Below, piece after piece: positions 46,789 through 56,051 of a DNA stretch of 64,000 nucleotides. The translations under genes were made by a program, and so were the position numbers. The first letter of the stretch is position 1; every line of letters starts with the position of its first letter. The notes beneath the pieces were generated by a model, which was not told the origin of the DNA, made no database searches, and saw nothing but the letters and a program-made list of their open reading frames with translations. Source of the stretch: Pelagibacteraceae bacterium (GTDB taxonomy: Bacteria; Pseudomonadota; Alphaproteobacteria; HIMB59; GCA-002718135). The stretch is taken from contig PBDW01000024.1 of assembly GCA_002717485.1 (NCBI GenBank), positions 1 to 64,000 of the forward strand, written 5' to 3'.

Positions 46789-47994
46789 TTATTTAAGATT
46801 ATTACAGGCACGAATTATTCTCATACAAGCATCTTTTAAAATAGTCTCAGAGGTAGCATATGAAATACGAAAAAATGGTGATAAACCAAATGCTGACCCG
46901 TGGACACCTGCAACACCCTCAGATTCTAACATATAATTCATAAAATCCTCATCCGTCTTTATGGTTTCGCCATTAGGTGTAATTTTATTTATACAACCAC
47001 TGCAGTTTGGGTAAACATAGAATGCCCCTGTTGGAGTTGAACAAGTGATTCCCTTGGCTTTGTTTAACATTTCTACCAACATATCGCGTCTTTTCTGAAA
47101 TGCATTATTATGTTCTGTAATAAAACCCTGGTCACCATTTAAAGCTTCTACTGCTGCGGCCATAGTGATTGATGAAGTTGAAGTAGTACTTTGAGATTGT
47201 ATTTTATTCATTGCAGATATTATTTCAGCAGGGCCACCAACATATCCTAAACGCCATCCTGTCATACAATATGCTTTTGATACTCCATTCATTGTTAAAG
47301 TTCTATCTTTTAACCTGGGTTCAACTTGAGCAATCGTATAAAATTTATTTTTCTCATAAATAATTTTTTCATAAATATCATCAGTTAAAATTAGAATTTG
47401 AGGATGCTTAATTAATATTTTAGCAATTGATTGCAATTCCTCTAAACTATACATTGACCCTGTTGGATTGCTGGGACTATTTAGCATAAACCACTTTGTT
47501 TTCTCAGTAATATTTTTTTCTAATTGTTCAGCAGTTATTTTAAAATCATTATCTTGTTCACATTTCACGATCACAGGAACTCCATCAGCTAATAGGGCTA
47601 TATCAGGATAGCTTACCCAATAAGGTGCGGGAATTATTACTTCATCTCCCTCATTAATCGTAGCCATCATAGCATTAAAAATTATATGTTTGCCTCCTAC
47701 TCCAACAGTGATTTCATCCTTAGAATATATTAAATCATTATCATTTTTATATTTATTAATAATAGCTTCTTGAAGCTCAACTGTGCCCTTACCAGGAACA
47801 TATCTTGTCTCACCTTTTTGCATAGCCCGGATAGCTGCTTCTTGAATATTTTTAGGAGTATCAAAATCTGGTTCTCCAGCTGCAAGAACTAACACATCCC
47901 TTCCTTCAGCTCTTAATGAGTTAGCCTTAACATTAACTGCTACAGTAAGCGAGGGCCTAATTTTTTTTATTCTTTCAGATATAAATTCTTTCAT
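46789..47994 (-). CDS. aatA: aspartate aminotransferase (class I, subgroup I-gamma)
   Basis: PLP enzyme interconverting aspartate/oxaloacetate with glutamate, 401 aa. The PLP lysine lies in GVSKAYCMTGWRLGY, preceded by NSPSNPTG and LTDDIYEKI. The N-terminus (RIKKIRPSLTVAVNVKANSLRAEG) is typical of the alphaproteobacterial enzyme, which may also accept prephenate. Convergent with pyk. Confidence 0.94.
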   Translation of the reverse strand: MKEFISERIKKIRPSLTVAVNVKANSLRAEGRDVLVLAAGEPDFDTPKNIQEAAIRAMQKGETRYVPGKGTVELQEAIINKYKNDNDLIYSKDEITVGVGGKHIIFNAMMATINEGDEVIIPAPYWVSYPDIALLADGVPVIVKCEQDNDFKITAEQLEKNITEKTKWFMLNSPSNPTGSMYSLEELQSIAKILIKHPQILILTDDIYEKIIYEKNKFYTIAQVEPRLKDRTLTMNGVSKAYCMTGWRLGYVGGPAEIISAMNKIQSQSTTSTSSITMAAAVEALNGDQGFITEHNNAFQKRRDMLVEMLNKAKGITCSTPTGAFYVYPNCSGCINKITPNGETIKTDEDFMNYMLESEGVAGVHGSAFGLSPFFRISYATSETILKDACMRIIRACNNLK

Positions 47995-48024
47995 CTTATT
48001 TTATAATTACCTTATTAATTAATT

Positions 48025-48984
48025 TTATGATATCTTTTTTCTAACTTCGTTTAAAATTTTATCAATAGTAGGTGTTTTAATTCCAACCAAGCCGCCAATC
48101 TCTTGCACTGTTACTATAAGAGAATCTAATTCTAATTGTTTTCCTTTCTCATAATCTTGTAACATTGATGTTTTATGGGCTCCAACTTTTGCTGCACCCT
48201 CAATCCTTTGTTCAATTTTTATATTAAGTGGGACTCCTAATTTATCCATAATTAAACTTGCTTCATTCATTGCATTGTAAGCAATTTTTTTATTTTCTTC
48301 TTTTGATATTAGAACATCAAGAGTACTACCTGTAATTACACTTAGTGGATTGAATGCAAGATTTCCAATAAGTTTAGTCCAAATTTCTTGTCTTATGTTA
48401 CTGCGGATTGGAGCCTTAAGTTTAGCCGCCGACAAGGCCTTGCTAATCTTTAATATTCTTTGGCTGTGTTCGCCACTTGGCTCTCCCAATGAAAAACGAG
48501 TGCCTTCTATATGTTTTATGACCCCAGGGTATAAAATTTCAGTAGCTGGATAAACAACACACCCTATGATTCTTTCGGGTTTAATAAAATTCCACTGGTC
48601 ATTCTCAGGATCAATACATCTAATGCGATAATTATTAAATTTACCTGGTGTATTAAAAAAATACCACCAAGGAATACCATTATATGCGGTAATAACAGAA
48701 GTATTTTCATGAAAAATTTTAGTTATTTGCTTTACAATTACTGGAATTGAATACGCCTTTAAAGTAATAAAAATGTAATCCATTTTACCAAATTCTTCAA
48801 TGGAATCTGAGCATTTTGGATTACAAATAATCTTTTTATTATTTTCTATGATAGAAAGACCATTCTTTTTCATTGCCTCTAAATGATTACCCCTTGCAAT
48901 AAGATAAACGTCAAATCCTGCTTTAATTAACTTTGTACCTAAATAACCTCCAGTTGCACCAGCTCCAATAATGCAGATTTTCAT
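48025..48984 (-). CDS. panE: ketopantoate reductase family protein (2-dehydropantoate 2-reductase)
   Basis: 319 aa NADPH-dependent reductase. N-terminal KICIIGAGATGGYLGTKL Rossmann motif, catalytic Lys in IWTKLIGNLAFNPLS and C-terminal KTSMLQDYEKGKQLELDSL (Ser/Asp/Glu typical of the family) are present. May make pantoate for CoA, but paralogues with other 2-oxoacid substrates are common. Overlaps the upstream CoA-ligase gene by 4 bp, hinting at a shared catabolic role. Confidence 0.82.
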   Translation of the reverse strand: MKICIIGAGATGGYLGTKLIKAGFDVYLIARGNHLEAMKKNGLSIIENNKKIICNPKCSDSIEEFGKMDYIFITLKAYSIPVIVKQITKIFHENTSVITAYNGIPWWYFFNTPGKFNNYRIRCIDPENDQWNFIKPERIIGCVVYPATEILYPGVIKHIEGTRFSLGEPSGEHSQRILKISKALSAAKLKAPIRSNIRQEIWTKLIGNLAFNPLSVITGSTLDVLISKEENKKIAYNAMNEASLIMDKLGVPLNIKIEQRIEGAAKVGAHKTSMLQDYEKGKQLELDSLIVTVQEIGGLVGIKTPTIDKILNEVRKKIS

Positions 48985-50504
48985 TTATCTAATCCTAAAG
49001 TTTTAGCCAAACCTATCCTCTGAAGCTTTCCTGTGTTTCCTTTTGGTATTTCTTGCAAAAAAACTATCTTTTTAGGAATTTTAAAAGTTGCCAATTTATC
49101 ACCAAGAAACAATTTAATTTCTTTTTCTGTCAAATTATGATTTTCTTTTAATACCACAGCTGAAGCAATATCTTCTCCAAGCTTTTTATGAGGTATTGAA
49201 AATGATACAACCTGAAAAACACTTTTATGTTTCATAATAGCATCATCAATTTCTAGTGGAGAAATTTTTTCTCCTCCTTTATTAATAATTTCTTTAATTC
49301 GACCGGTAATCTTAAGAAAGCCCTCATCATCAAAAAAACCTTCATCTCCAGTACGAAACCATCCTTTTATAAAAGATTCTTTATTTGCTTTTGAATTATT
49401 AATATAACCCGTGGTAACATTTTTTCCTTTAATAACTATTTCTCCTGTCTTCCCAATATTTAAAATTTTATTATGTTTATCCATAATTGACACCGATGGT
49501 CCTGCAGCAAAACCTACTTTCGATGATTTTCTTTTTCCTGGGGGCAGATGATTACTAGTCATTTGATGGGAAGCTTCTGTCATGCCGTAAGATTCTATAA
49601 CCGGACAATTGAATGCTTGTTCTATCTCTTTCATTGTCGTAGTTGACAATGGTGCTGAACTTGATCTTATAAATCTAAATTTATTATTTTTAATAATATC
49701 TATATTTTTGTTTGCTCTAGACATTATTGCCTGGTGCATTGCTGGAACAGCACTATACCATGTTGGCGAAAAAACTTTTACCCACATAAAAAACTTTAAG
49801 GCATTAAAGCCAGGCGAGGTAAAAATACTCCCGCCAGAATAAAGGGAGGCAAGAAGCAGACAGGCTATCCCATGAATATGAAATAATGGCATTACATTTA
49901 TACAGCTATCATTTCTATTAAGGCTTAACGTTTGAACAATATTTTTTGCTGATGTGCAAAGATTTAAATGACTTAAGGGAACCATTTTTGGTTTAGAGGT
50001 TGTTCCGGAGGTATGCAGAATTAGAGCGTTATCTTCCGGCAATATATCTTCATATTTATCAATAGGTTTATTTTTATCTTTATCAGCAGATTCGATATTA
50101 AATTTACCGGCAGGATCGCTATTATCGAAATCTAACCAAAAAATTTTTATATTATTATTTGATGCTATTTCAATTACAGGAGAATTTGAGCCCTTTTCAA
50201 CTATTAAGGCCTTTGGTTTAAGATCATTGAGAAAAAAACTAAATTCGGATGATGTATAATTTGGATTTAAAGGCGCCGCACAGCAATTGCTGGCAGTTGC
50301 TATAAAAGAAGATGCCATTTCAGGCCCATTTTGCAAAATTATAGCTACTGTATCATTTTTTTTGACTTGATGATTCTGAAAAAAGATTTTTGTTGAAATA
50401 ATTTGTTTCTTTAAATCCGCAAAAGTAAAAACTGGGCGATTTTCTGCCTTTATATATGTTTTATTGTCATTAAAATAATCAACAATTTCTGGTATTGTTT
50501 GCAT
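48981..50504 (-). CDS. AMP-forming acid-CoA ligase, oxalyl/medium-chain type
   Basis: 507 aa adenylate-forming ligase, distinct from the long-chain enzyme at 43 kb. P-loop LHTSGTTSKPKMVPLSH, MPLFHIHG, ESYGMTEASHQM and the C-terminal GKLQRIGLAK are conserved. The segment around FSPTWYSAVPAMHQAI resembles oxalate-CoA ligases of the AAE3 group, but other small acids are possible. Coupled to the panE-like gene. Confidence 0.85.
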   Translation of the reverse strand: MQTIPEIVDYFNDNKTYIKAENRPVFTFADLKKQIISTKIFFQNHQVKKNDTVAIILQNGPEMASSFIATASNCCAAPLNPNYTSSEFSFFLNDLKPKALIVEKGSNSPVIEIASNNNIKIFWLDFDNSDPAGKFNIESADKDKNKPIDKYEDILPEDNALILHTSGTTSKPKMVPLSHLNLCTSAKNIVQTLSLNRNDSCINVMPLFHIHGIACLLLASLYSGGSIFTSPGFNALKFFMWVKVFSPTWYSAVPAMHQAIMSRANKNIDIIKNNKFRFIRSSSAPLSTTTMKEIEQAFNCPVIESYGMTEASHQMTSNHLPPGKRKSSKVGFAAGPSVSIMDKHNKILNIGKTGEIVIKGKNVTTGYINNSKANKESFIKGWFRTGDEGFFDDEGFLKITGRIKEIINKGGEKISPLEIDDAIMKHKSVFQVVSFSIPHKKLGEDIASAVVLKENHNLTEKEIKLFLGDKLATFKIPKKIVFLQEIPKGNTGKLQRIGLAKTLGLDK

Positions 50505-50573
50505 TTGATTTTAGTAATTGATCTTTATATTGTCTACAATAAATAAAATAATTACAAGAATAATAATAAAAAA

Positions 50574-51698
50574 ATGACAAATATTCATTGGTTGGGCGCG
50601 GGTTTATCTTCAATTCCTGGAATCAGGAGGATAGCATCTAATGATCAAAATATTACTGTTTGGAATAGAACTTTAGAAAAAGCTAAAAAAAGCATTAATC
50701 ATGTTGATTCATCAAATGTGATTGCAAAAAAATTGGATTTTGAATTATTAGAAAATGAGATTCAAAAAGGAGATGTTGTTGTCTCACAATTATCCGCGAA
50801 TATGCATATTGATGTTGCAAATCTTTGTTTAAAAAAAAATGCACATTTTTTATCATCAAGTTATTTATCAGAAGAAATTAAAAGTTTAGATAATGAAGTA
50901 AAATCCAAAAATCTTGTTTTTATGAGTGAGGTTGGTCTAGATCCTGGAATAGATCATTTATTTACTCATTTGCTAGTAGATGATCTAAATCAGCAACATT
51001 TATCTGACATTTCAGTAATTTACAAATCTTACTGTGGAGGAATACCTGCAGAACAAAACGAATTTAAGTATAAATTCAGTTGGTCCCCAATAGGCGTACT
51101 AAAGGCATTAAAAAATCCTGCCGAATTTATAAGTGAATATAAAGAGCAAAGAATCTTAAAACCTTATGAAAGTATTTCAAATTATAAAATAAGTAATGAA
51201 ATTTTTGAAGCTTATCCAAATCGTAATTCATTGCCATATATAACAGAATATTTATTTCCAAAATCATGGAAAATTAAAGAGTTTGTTAGAGGTACTTTAA
51301 GATTACAAGGGTGGTCCAAGGCATGGTCAGAAATTTTTACTATCCTTAATTCGAATGAAGATAACGTAGAAGATAAAATTATCAAAAAAAGTGATGAACT
51401 ATGGTCTAAATTTAAGTATGAAAGCAGTGAATATGATAGAGTTGTGCTTTGGGTTAATCTTGAGGCTGAAAAAGATGGTGAGATCATCTGGTCCGGAACC
51501 TATCATATTGATGAGAAGGGTTTTGGCGAAAACACTGCAATGGCAAAGCTAGTATCTATAACCCTTAGCGCAGCTCTAGATTTAGTAGTTGAAGGGCAAA
51601 TAAATCCTGGAGTTCAGGCTGCTCCTTCTGACAGAGATATAATAAACTATTTTTTTAAAATTTTATCAGAAAATTCAATTAAAATAAATCGTATTTAG
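50574..51698 (+). CDS. saccharopine dehydrogenase, glutamate-forming (Lys9/SDH type)
   Basis: 374 aa Rossmann oxidoreductase (HWLGAGLSSIPGIRR, then SEVGLDPGIDHLFTHLL), matching the C-terminal domain of saccharopine dehydrogenase. Splits saccharopine into glutamate and aminoadipate semialdehyde. The adjacent gene encodes the lysine-ketoglutarate reductase-like half, so together they are a two-gene version of the bifunctional eukaryotic LKR/SDH. Lysine catabolism is likely, since lysC indicates synthesis by the DAP route. Confidence 0.87.
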   Translation: MTNIHWLGAGLSSIPGIRRIASNDQNITVWNRTLEKAKKSINHVDSSNVIAKKLDFELLENEIQKGDVVVSQLSANMHIDVANLCLKKNAHFLSSSYLSEEIKSLDNEVKSKNLVFMSEVGLDPGIDHLFTHLLVDDLNQQHLSDISVIYKSYCGGIPAEQNEFKYKFSWSPIGVLKALKNPAEFISEYKEQRILKPYESISNYKISNEIFEAYPNRNSLPYITEYLFPKSWKIKEFVRGTLRLQGWSKAWSEIFTILNSNEDNVEDKIIKKSDELWSKFKYESSEYDRVVLWVNLEAEKDGEIIWSGTYHIDEKGFGENTAMAKLVSITLSAALDLVVEGQINPGVQAAPSDRDIINYFFKILSENSIKINRI

Positions 51699-51721
51699 CT
51701 TGATATTTATTGATATAGATA

Positions 51722-52948
51722 ATGAAAAATATTGGAATCATTAAAGAATCACGAAGGGACGAGAAACGTGTACCCTTAATACCATCACAAGTTAAGAACT
51801 TAATAAATAAATATTCAGATCTGAAAATCACGGTCCAACCTTCAAGTCACAGATGTTTTATTGACAAGGAATATGAAAAAATGGGAGCAATAATTGATAA
51901 TAATCTTGATAAATGCGATCTAATATTAGGAGTTAAAGAAATTGAACCAAGCTTGTTGATTCCGTCCAAGACCTATATTTTTTTCTCTCATACTAGCAAA
52001 ATAAAATCAGATTACTCAGCTGCAGCTCAAGGAACACCGGGTATGGATAAAAAAGAATTGCTAAAAGAAATTTTACAAAAAAATATAACATTAATTGATT
52101 ATGAAAATATTCGTGATAACCAAAGCAATCGTTATCTGGGTTTTGGCAGATTTGCAGGTATAGTTGGATGTTATAATTCACTAAATTTATATCTAGAGAG
52201 AATTGGAGAATCAGCTATGCCAAGAGCATATATAGAAGATTCATTTAAAAAAATAAAAGATAATATTAGTAAAAAAAATTTTGATAATGCAAAAATATTA
52301 GTAACTGGTGACGGAAGAGTTGCCAAAGGGGTATTAGAATTTTTAAGTTTTGCAAACATAGATGCAGTTGAGCCAGGTGAATTTAATAGTTATAATAAAT
52401 CTAAGTCTGTTTACTGTAATCTGCCGACATCTTTATATGTAAAATCAAAAAATAATAGAGAGTTTAATCTGCAAAACTTTATTCAATATCCAGATATGTA
52501 TGCTTCAAGTTTAGAGGATTATTTACCATATGCAACATTGTTAATAAGCGCTCACTATTGGGATCCAAAATCCCCAGTGCTGTTTAATAAAAAAAATGTA
52601 CAGAATTATAAGAATTTAATTGCAATAGGCGATATCACTTGTGATATAAATGGCTCAATTCCAACTACGTTAAGATCTTCAACGATTGAAAAGCCATATT
52701 TTTATATTGATAGAGATTCATTAGAAGAAGTAAAAAATGATAAGAATTCTCTGGCTATAATGGCTGTAGACAACTTGCCCTCTGAGCTTCCAAAGAATTC
52801 AAGCGAGGAATTTGGGGGAGGCATGGTGTCAGAAGTAATACCTTTTATAATTGAAAAAGATGATGGAAGAATAATGAATGCTACAATATGCTCAAATGGA
52901 AAGTTTTGTCGCTCTTATGAATACTTAAATGACTATATAAACAATTAA
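51722..52948 (+). CDS. lysine-ketoglutarate reductase / saccharopine dehydrogenase (Lys1-like)
   Basis: 408 aa enzyme of the alanine dehydrogenase/PNT N-terminal superfamily. Begins IGIIKESRRDEKRVPLIP; the GVKE lysine and FFSHTSK histidine correspond to the catalytic pair known in yeast Lys1. A C-terminal Rossmann part includes LVTGDGRVAKGVLEFL. Condenses lysine and 2-oxoglutarate to saccharopine (or the reverse). Lies 23 bp after the Lys9-type gene; its TAA overlaps the uvrB ATG (TAATG). Confidence 0.87.
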   Translation: MKNIGIIKESRRDEKRVPLIPSQVKNLINKYSDLKITVQPSSHRCFIDKEYEKMGAIIDNNLDKCDLILGVKEIEPSLLIPSKTYIFFSHTSKIKSDYSAAAQGTPGMDKKELLKEILQKNITLIDYENIRDNQSNRYLGFGRFAGIVGCYNSLNLYLERIGESAMPRAYIEDSFKKIKDNISKKNFDNAKILVTGDGRVAKGVLEFLSFANIDAVEPGEFNSYNKSKSVYCNLPTSLYVKSKNNREFNLQNFIQYPDMYASSLEDYLPYATLLISAHYWDPKSPVLFNKKNVQNYKNLIAIGDITCDINGSIPTTLRSSTIEKPYFYIDRDSLEEVKNDKNSLAIMAVDNLPSELPKNSSEEFGGGMVSEVIPFIIEKDDGRIMNATICSNGKFCRSYEYLNDYINN

Positions 52949-55026
52949 TGGCACAATCTTTAAAAACAAAAAAAATTCAAAAGAACGATAATTCTGGTAT
53001 TTTTAAAATAGAAAGCTCATTTATTCCTAACGGAGATCAACCAAATGCAATAAAAAAACTAGTACATGGTATTAATAAAGGCGAAATGGAACAGGTATTA
53101 CTTGGGGTAACTGGATCTGGAAAGACTTTTACAATGGCTAAAATAATTGAATTTGTTCAACGTCCGACTTTGATAATGGCTCCAAACAAAACGTTAGCTG
53201 CACAACTATATGGTGAAATGAAAAGTCTATTTCCTAGCAATGCTATAGAATACTTTGTTAGTTATTATGATTATTATCAACCTGAAGCATATGTGCCAAG
53301 ATCTGATACATATATCGAAAAAGAGTCCTCTATAAATGAACAGATAGATCGTCTTCGTCACTCGGCAACAAGATCGCTTGTTGAAAGAAAAGATACAATT
53401 ATAGTTGCTTCTGTATCGTGTATTTATGGAATTGGTCCTGTTGAATCATATTCAAAAATGTCATTTGAATTAAAACAAGGTCAAAAAATAGACCAAAGTG
53501 AGATTATTAAAAAACTTGTAACACTTATGTATAAGAGGCGTGATATTGACTTCAGAAGAGGTTCTTTTAGAGTAAAAGGTGATGTGCTTGAAATCTTTCC
53601 TTCTCACTATGAAGATAAATCTTGGCGAATATCAATGTTTGGAAATGAAATAGAAAATATTTCTGAAAATGATCCTTTAACTGGTGAAAAAAATTTGGAA
53701 TTAAATTCTATCAAAATATATTCTAATTCTCATTATGTAACACCAAGACCAACTATCCAGAAGGCAGTTCAAAAAATTAAGGTTGACCTAAAAAATCAAA
53801 TTGATGTTTTCGAAAAAGAAAATAAATTACTCGAAAAACAACGCGTGGAAGAAAGAACTACTTTCGATTTAGAAATGATAGAAACAACAGGATCTTGCGC
53901 AGGAATTGAAAATTATTCAAGGTATTTGTCAGGAAGAAAGCCCGGCGAATATCCGCCCACATTATACGAATATATGCCTGAAGGATCTTTATTATTTGTA
54001 GATGAAAGTCATTTAACATGTGGTCAAATTTCAGGAATGTATAAAGGTGATTATTCCAGGAAATCAACCCTTGCAAATTATGGTTTTAGACTTCCTTCTT
54101 GCATAGACAATAGACCTTTAAAAAGAGAAGAATGGGATGCAATGAGGCCGCAAACTATTTTTGTAAGCGCCACGCCAGGAGAATATGAGTTACAAAAGAC
54201 AGGAGGTACTTTTGTTGAACAAATTATCAGACCAACTGGGCTTGTAGATCCTTTCTGCGAGGTAAAAACAACAGAAAATCAAATTGATGATTTAATTGAT
54301 GAATGTAAAGAAAAAATAAAAAATGGTTATAGAATTCTAATAACTACATTAACAAAAAAAATGTCTGAAGATCTTACAGAATATATGCATGAAAATAGTT
54401 TTAAAGTTCGTTATCTTCACTCTGACATAGATACAATAGAAAGAATTGGAATAATTAGAGACTTACGCTTGGGTGTCTTTGATATTTTAATTGGTATAAA
54501 TCTATTGCGTGAAGGATTAGATATTCCTGAATGTGCTTTGGTTGCAATACTTGATGCTGACAAAGAAGGATACCTTAGATCAAAAACTAGTCTAATACAA
54601 ACAATAGGAAGGGCTGCTAGAAATATAGATAGTAAAGTAATTATGTACGCTGATAGTATTACTAAAAGCATGAAAGAAGCTTTATCGGAAACAAACAGAC
54701 GAAGGGAAAAGCAGCTAAATTATAATAAAATAAATAATATAACCCCAGAAAGTATTAAAAAGAAGATTGATCAAATAATAGAAAGTACTCCGGAACAAGA
54801 TCATGTAACTGTTGAAATTAAAGACAAAAAACAACTTGTAGGTAAGAAGCTGAGTGATCACGTAAAAGATTTAGAAAAAATGATGCTAGAAAGTGCTGCT
54901 AAACTTGAATTTGAAAAAGCTGCTAGATTAAGAGATGAAATTAATAGACTTAAGGCAGAAGAAATTGGAGTCAAAAATATTTTTTTTAAAAATAAAAAAA
55001 GGGGAAGATTTTACAAAAATGCCTGA
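52948..55026 (+). CDS. uvrB: excinuclease ABC subunit B
   Basis: DNA-damage recognition helicase of nucleotide excision repair, 692 aa. Walker A LLGVTGSGKTFTMA, beta-hairpin YYDYYQPEAYVP, the helicase motifs LFVDESH and QTIGRAARN, and the C-terminal UVR/UvrC-binding helices (KLEFEKAARLRDEI) are present. The start overlaps the preceding lysine gene by one base, and its end overlaps the next gene by 8 bp. Confidence 0.97.
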   Translation: MAQSLKTKKIQKNDNSGIFKIESSFIPNGDQPNAIKKLVHGINKGEMEQVLLGVTGSGKTFTMAKIIEFVQRPTLIMAPNKTLAAQLYGEMKSLFPSNAIEYFVSYYDYYQPEAYVPRSDTYIEKESSINEQIDRLRHSATRSLVERKDTIIVASVSCIYGIGPVESYSKMSFELKQGQKIDQSEIIKKLVTLMYKRRDIDFRRGSFRVKGDVLEIFPSHYEDKSWRISMFGNEIENISENDPLTGEKNLELNSIKIYSNSHYVTPRPTIQKAVQKIKVDLKNQIDVFEKENKLLEKQRVEERTTFDLEMIETTGSCAGIENYSRYLSGRKPGEYPPTLYEYMPEGSLLFVDESHLTCGQISGMYKGDYSRKSTLANYGFRLPSCIDNRPLKREEWDAMRPQTIFVSATPGEYELQKTGGTFVEQIIRPTGLVDPFCEVKTTENQIDDLIDECKEKIKNGYRILITTLTKKMSEDLTEYMHENSFKVRYLHSDIDTIERIGIIRDLRLGVFDILIGINLLREGLDIPECALVAILDADKEGYLRSKTSLIQTIGRAARNIDSKVIMYADSITKSMKEALSETNRRREKQLNYNKINNITPESIKKKIDQIIESTPEQDHVTVEIKDKKQLVGKKLSDHVKDLEKMMLESAAKLEFEKAARLRDEINRLKAEEIGVKNIFFKNKKRGRFYKNA

Positions 55027-56047
55027 ATTTATAATATTTAAGGAAATAAATAAAACAGGGATCATAATACTAAACAGGCCCAAAGCGTTAAATGCATTAA
55101 ATCTAGAAATGGCAGTTAAATTAAAGAATCAACTAATGTTATGGAAAAAAGATCAAAATATAAAACGTGTGCTAATAAAAGGTAACCGATTTGCTTTTTG
55201 CGCAGGAGGCGACATTAAGTCTATATGCATCTCAAAAAAAAACTCATCTTTGAGAAAAAATTTTTTTAAGCAAGAGTATGAACTTAACTATCTAATTCAA
55301 TCTTTTTCTAAGCCTTACCTCGCAATATGGAATGGCGTAGTTATGGGTGGCGGAGTTGGATTATCAGTATATGGAAAATATAGGATTACCACAGAAAATG
55401 CAAAATTCGCTATGCCAGAATCTGCAATAGGTTTTTTTCCAGACGTAGGAACAAGCTACATCTTATCAAGGATGAAGAAATCAATGGGATTATTTATTGC
55501 TCTTACAGGATATATATTAAATTATTTTGAAATCTATAAATTGGGTCTTGCGAATAAATTTGTTGAAATGGACAATTTGGAAAATTTTGAAAAAAATTTT
55601 ATAGAAAATGGCAAAATAATAAGTAATTCAATAGATAATTTTTCTAACAATAAAAGTGAAATAATTAATAATATTGGTAGGATTAATAAACATTTTTCTA
55701 CTAAAAATATAAATAATATTTTTAATAATCTTATGAGTGATGATACGCCTTTTTCAAAAAAAATATTGGGTATTCTAGTTAAAAGATGCCCTATGAGTCT
55801 TGCTATAACTTTTGAGATGATTAACAGAGCGAAGAAAAAGAGCTTTAAAGATTGTTTACATATGGATTACCATTTAAGTCAAATTATGATCAACAGAAAA
55901 GACTTTGAAATTGGTGTTAACGAGGTATTAATTAATAAAACTTATAATCAAAAATGGGACCCTCCATTAATTAACGAAATTACTAGTAAAATTAAAGAAA
56001 ACTTTAATAATATATCGACAAAAAAACTCAATTTAGATATTGGATAA
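55019..56047 (+). CDS. 3-hydroxyisobutyryl-CoA hydrolase-like enoyl-CoA hydratase family protein
   Basis: 342 aa. The track ORF starts 84 bp earlier inside uvrB; the ATG at 55019 gives the family start MPEFIIFKEINKTGIIILNR. Oxyanion-hole and catalytic segments FCAGGDIKSI and MPESAIGFFPDVGTSY, with the IGFFPDVG motif, mark the ECH_2/HIBYL-CoA hydrolase subgroup. Role: valine degradation, releasing 3-hydroxyisobutyrate. Overlaps uvrB by 8 bp and precedes the FAD/GcvT gene by 4 bp. Confidence 0.88.
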   Translation: MPEFIIFKEINKTGIIILNRPKALNALNLEMAVKLKNQLMLWKKDQNIKRVLIKGNRFAFCAGGDIKSICISKKNSSLRKNFFKQEYELNYLIQSFSKPYLAIWNGVVMGGGVGLSVYGKYRITTENAKFAMPESAIGFFPDVGTSYILSRMKKSMGLFIALTGYILNYFEIYKLGLANKFVEMDNLENFEKNFIENGKIISNSIDNFSNNKSEIINNIGRINKHFSTKNINNIFNNLMSDDTPFSKKILGILVKRCPMSLAITFEMINRAKKKSFKDCLHMDYHLSQIMINRKDFEIGVNEVLINKTYNQKWDPPLINEITSKIKENFNNISTKKLNLDIG

Positions 56048-56051
56048 TAAA

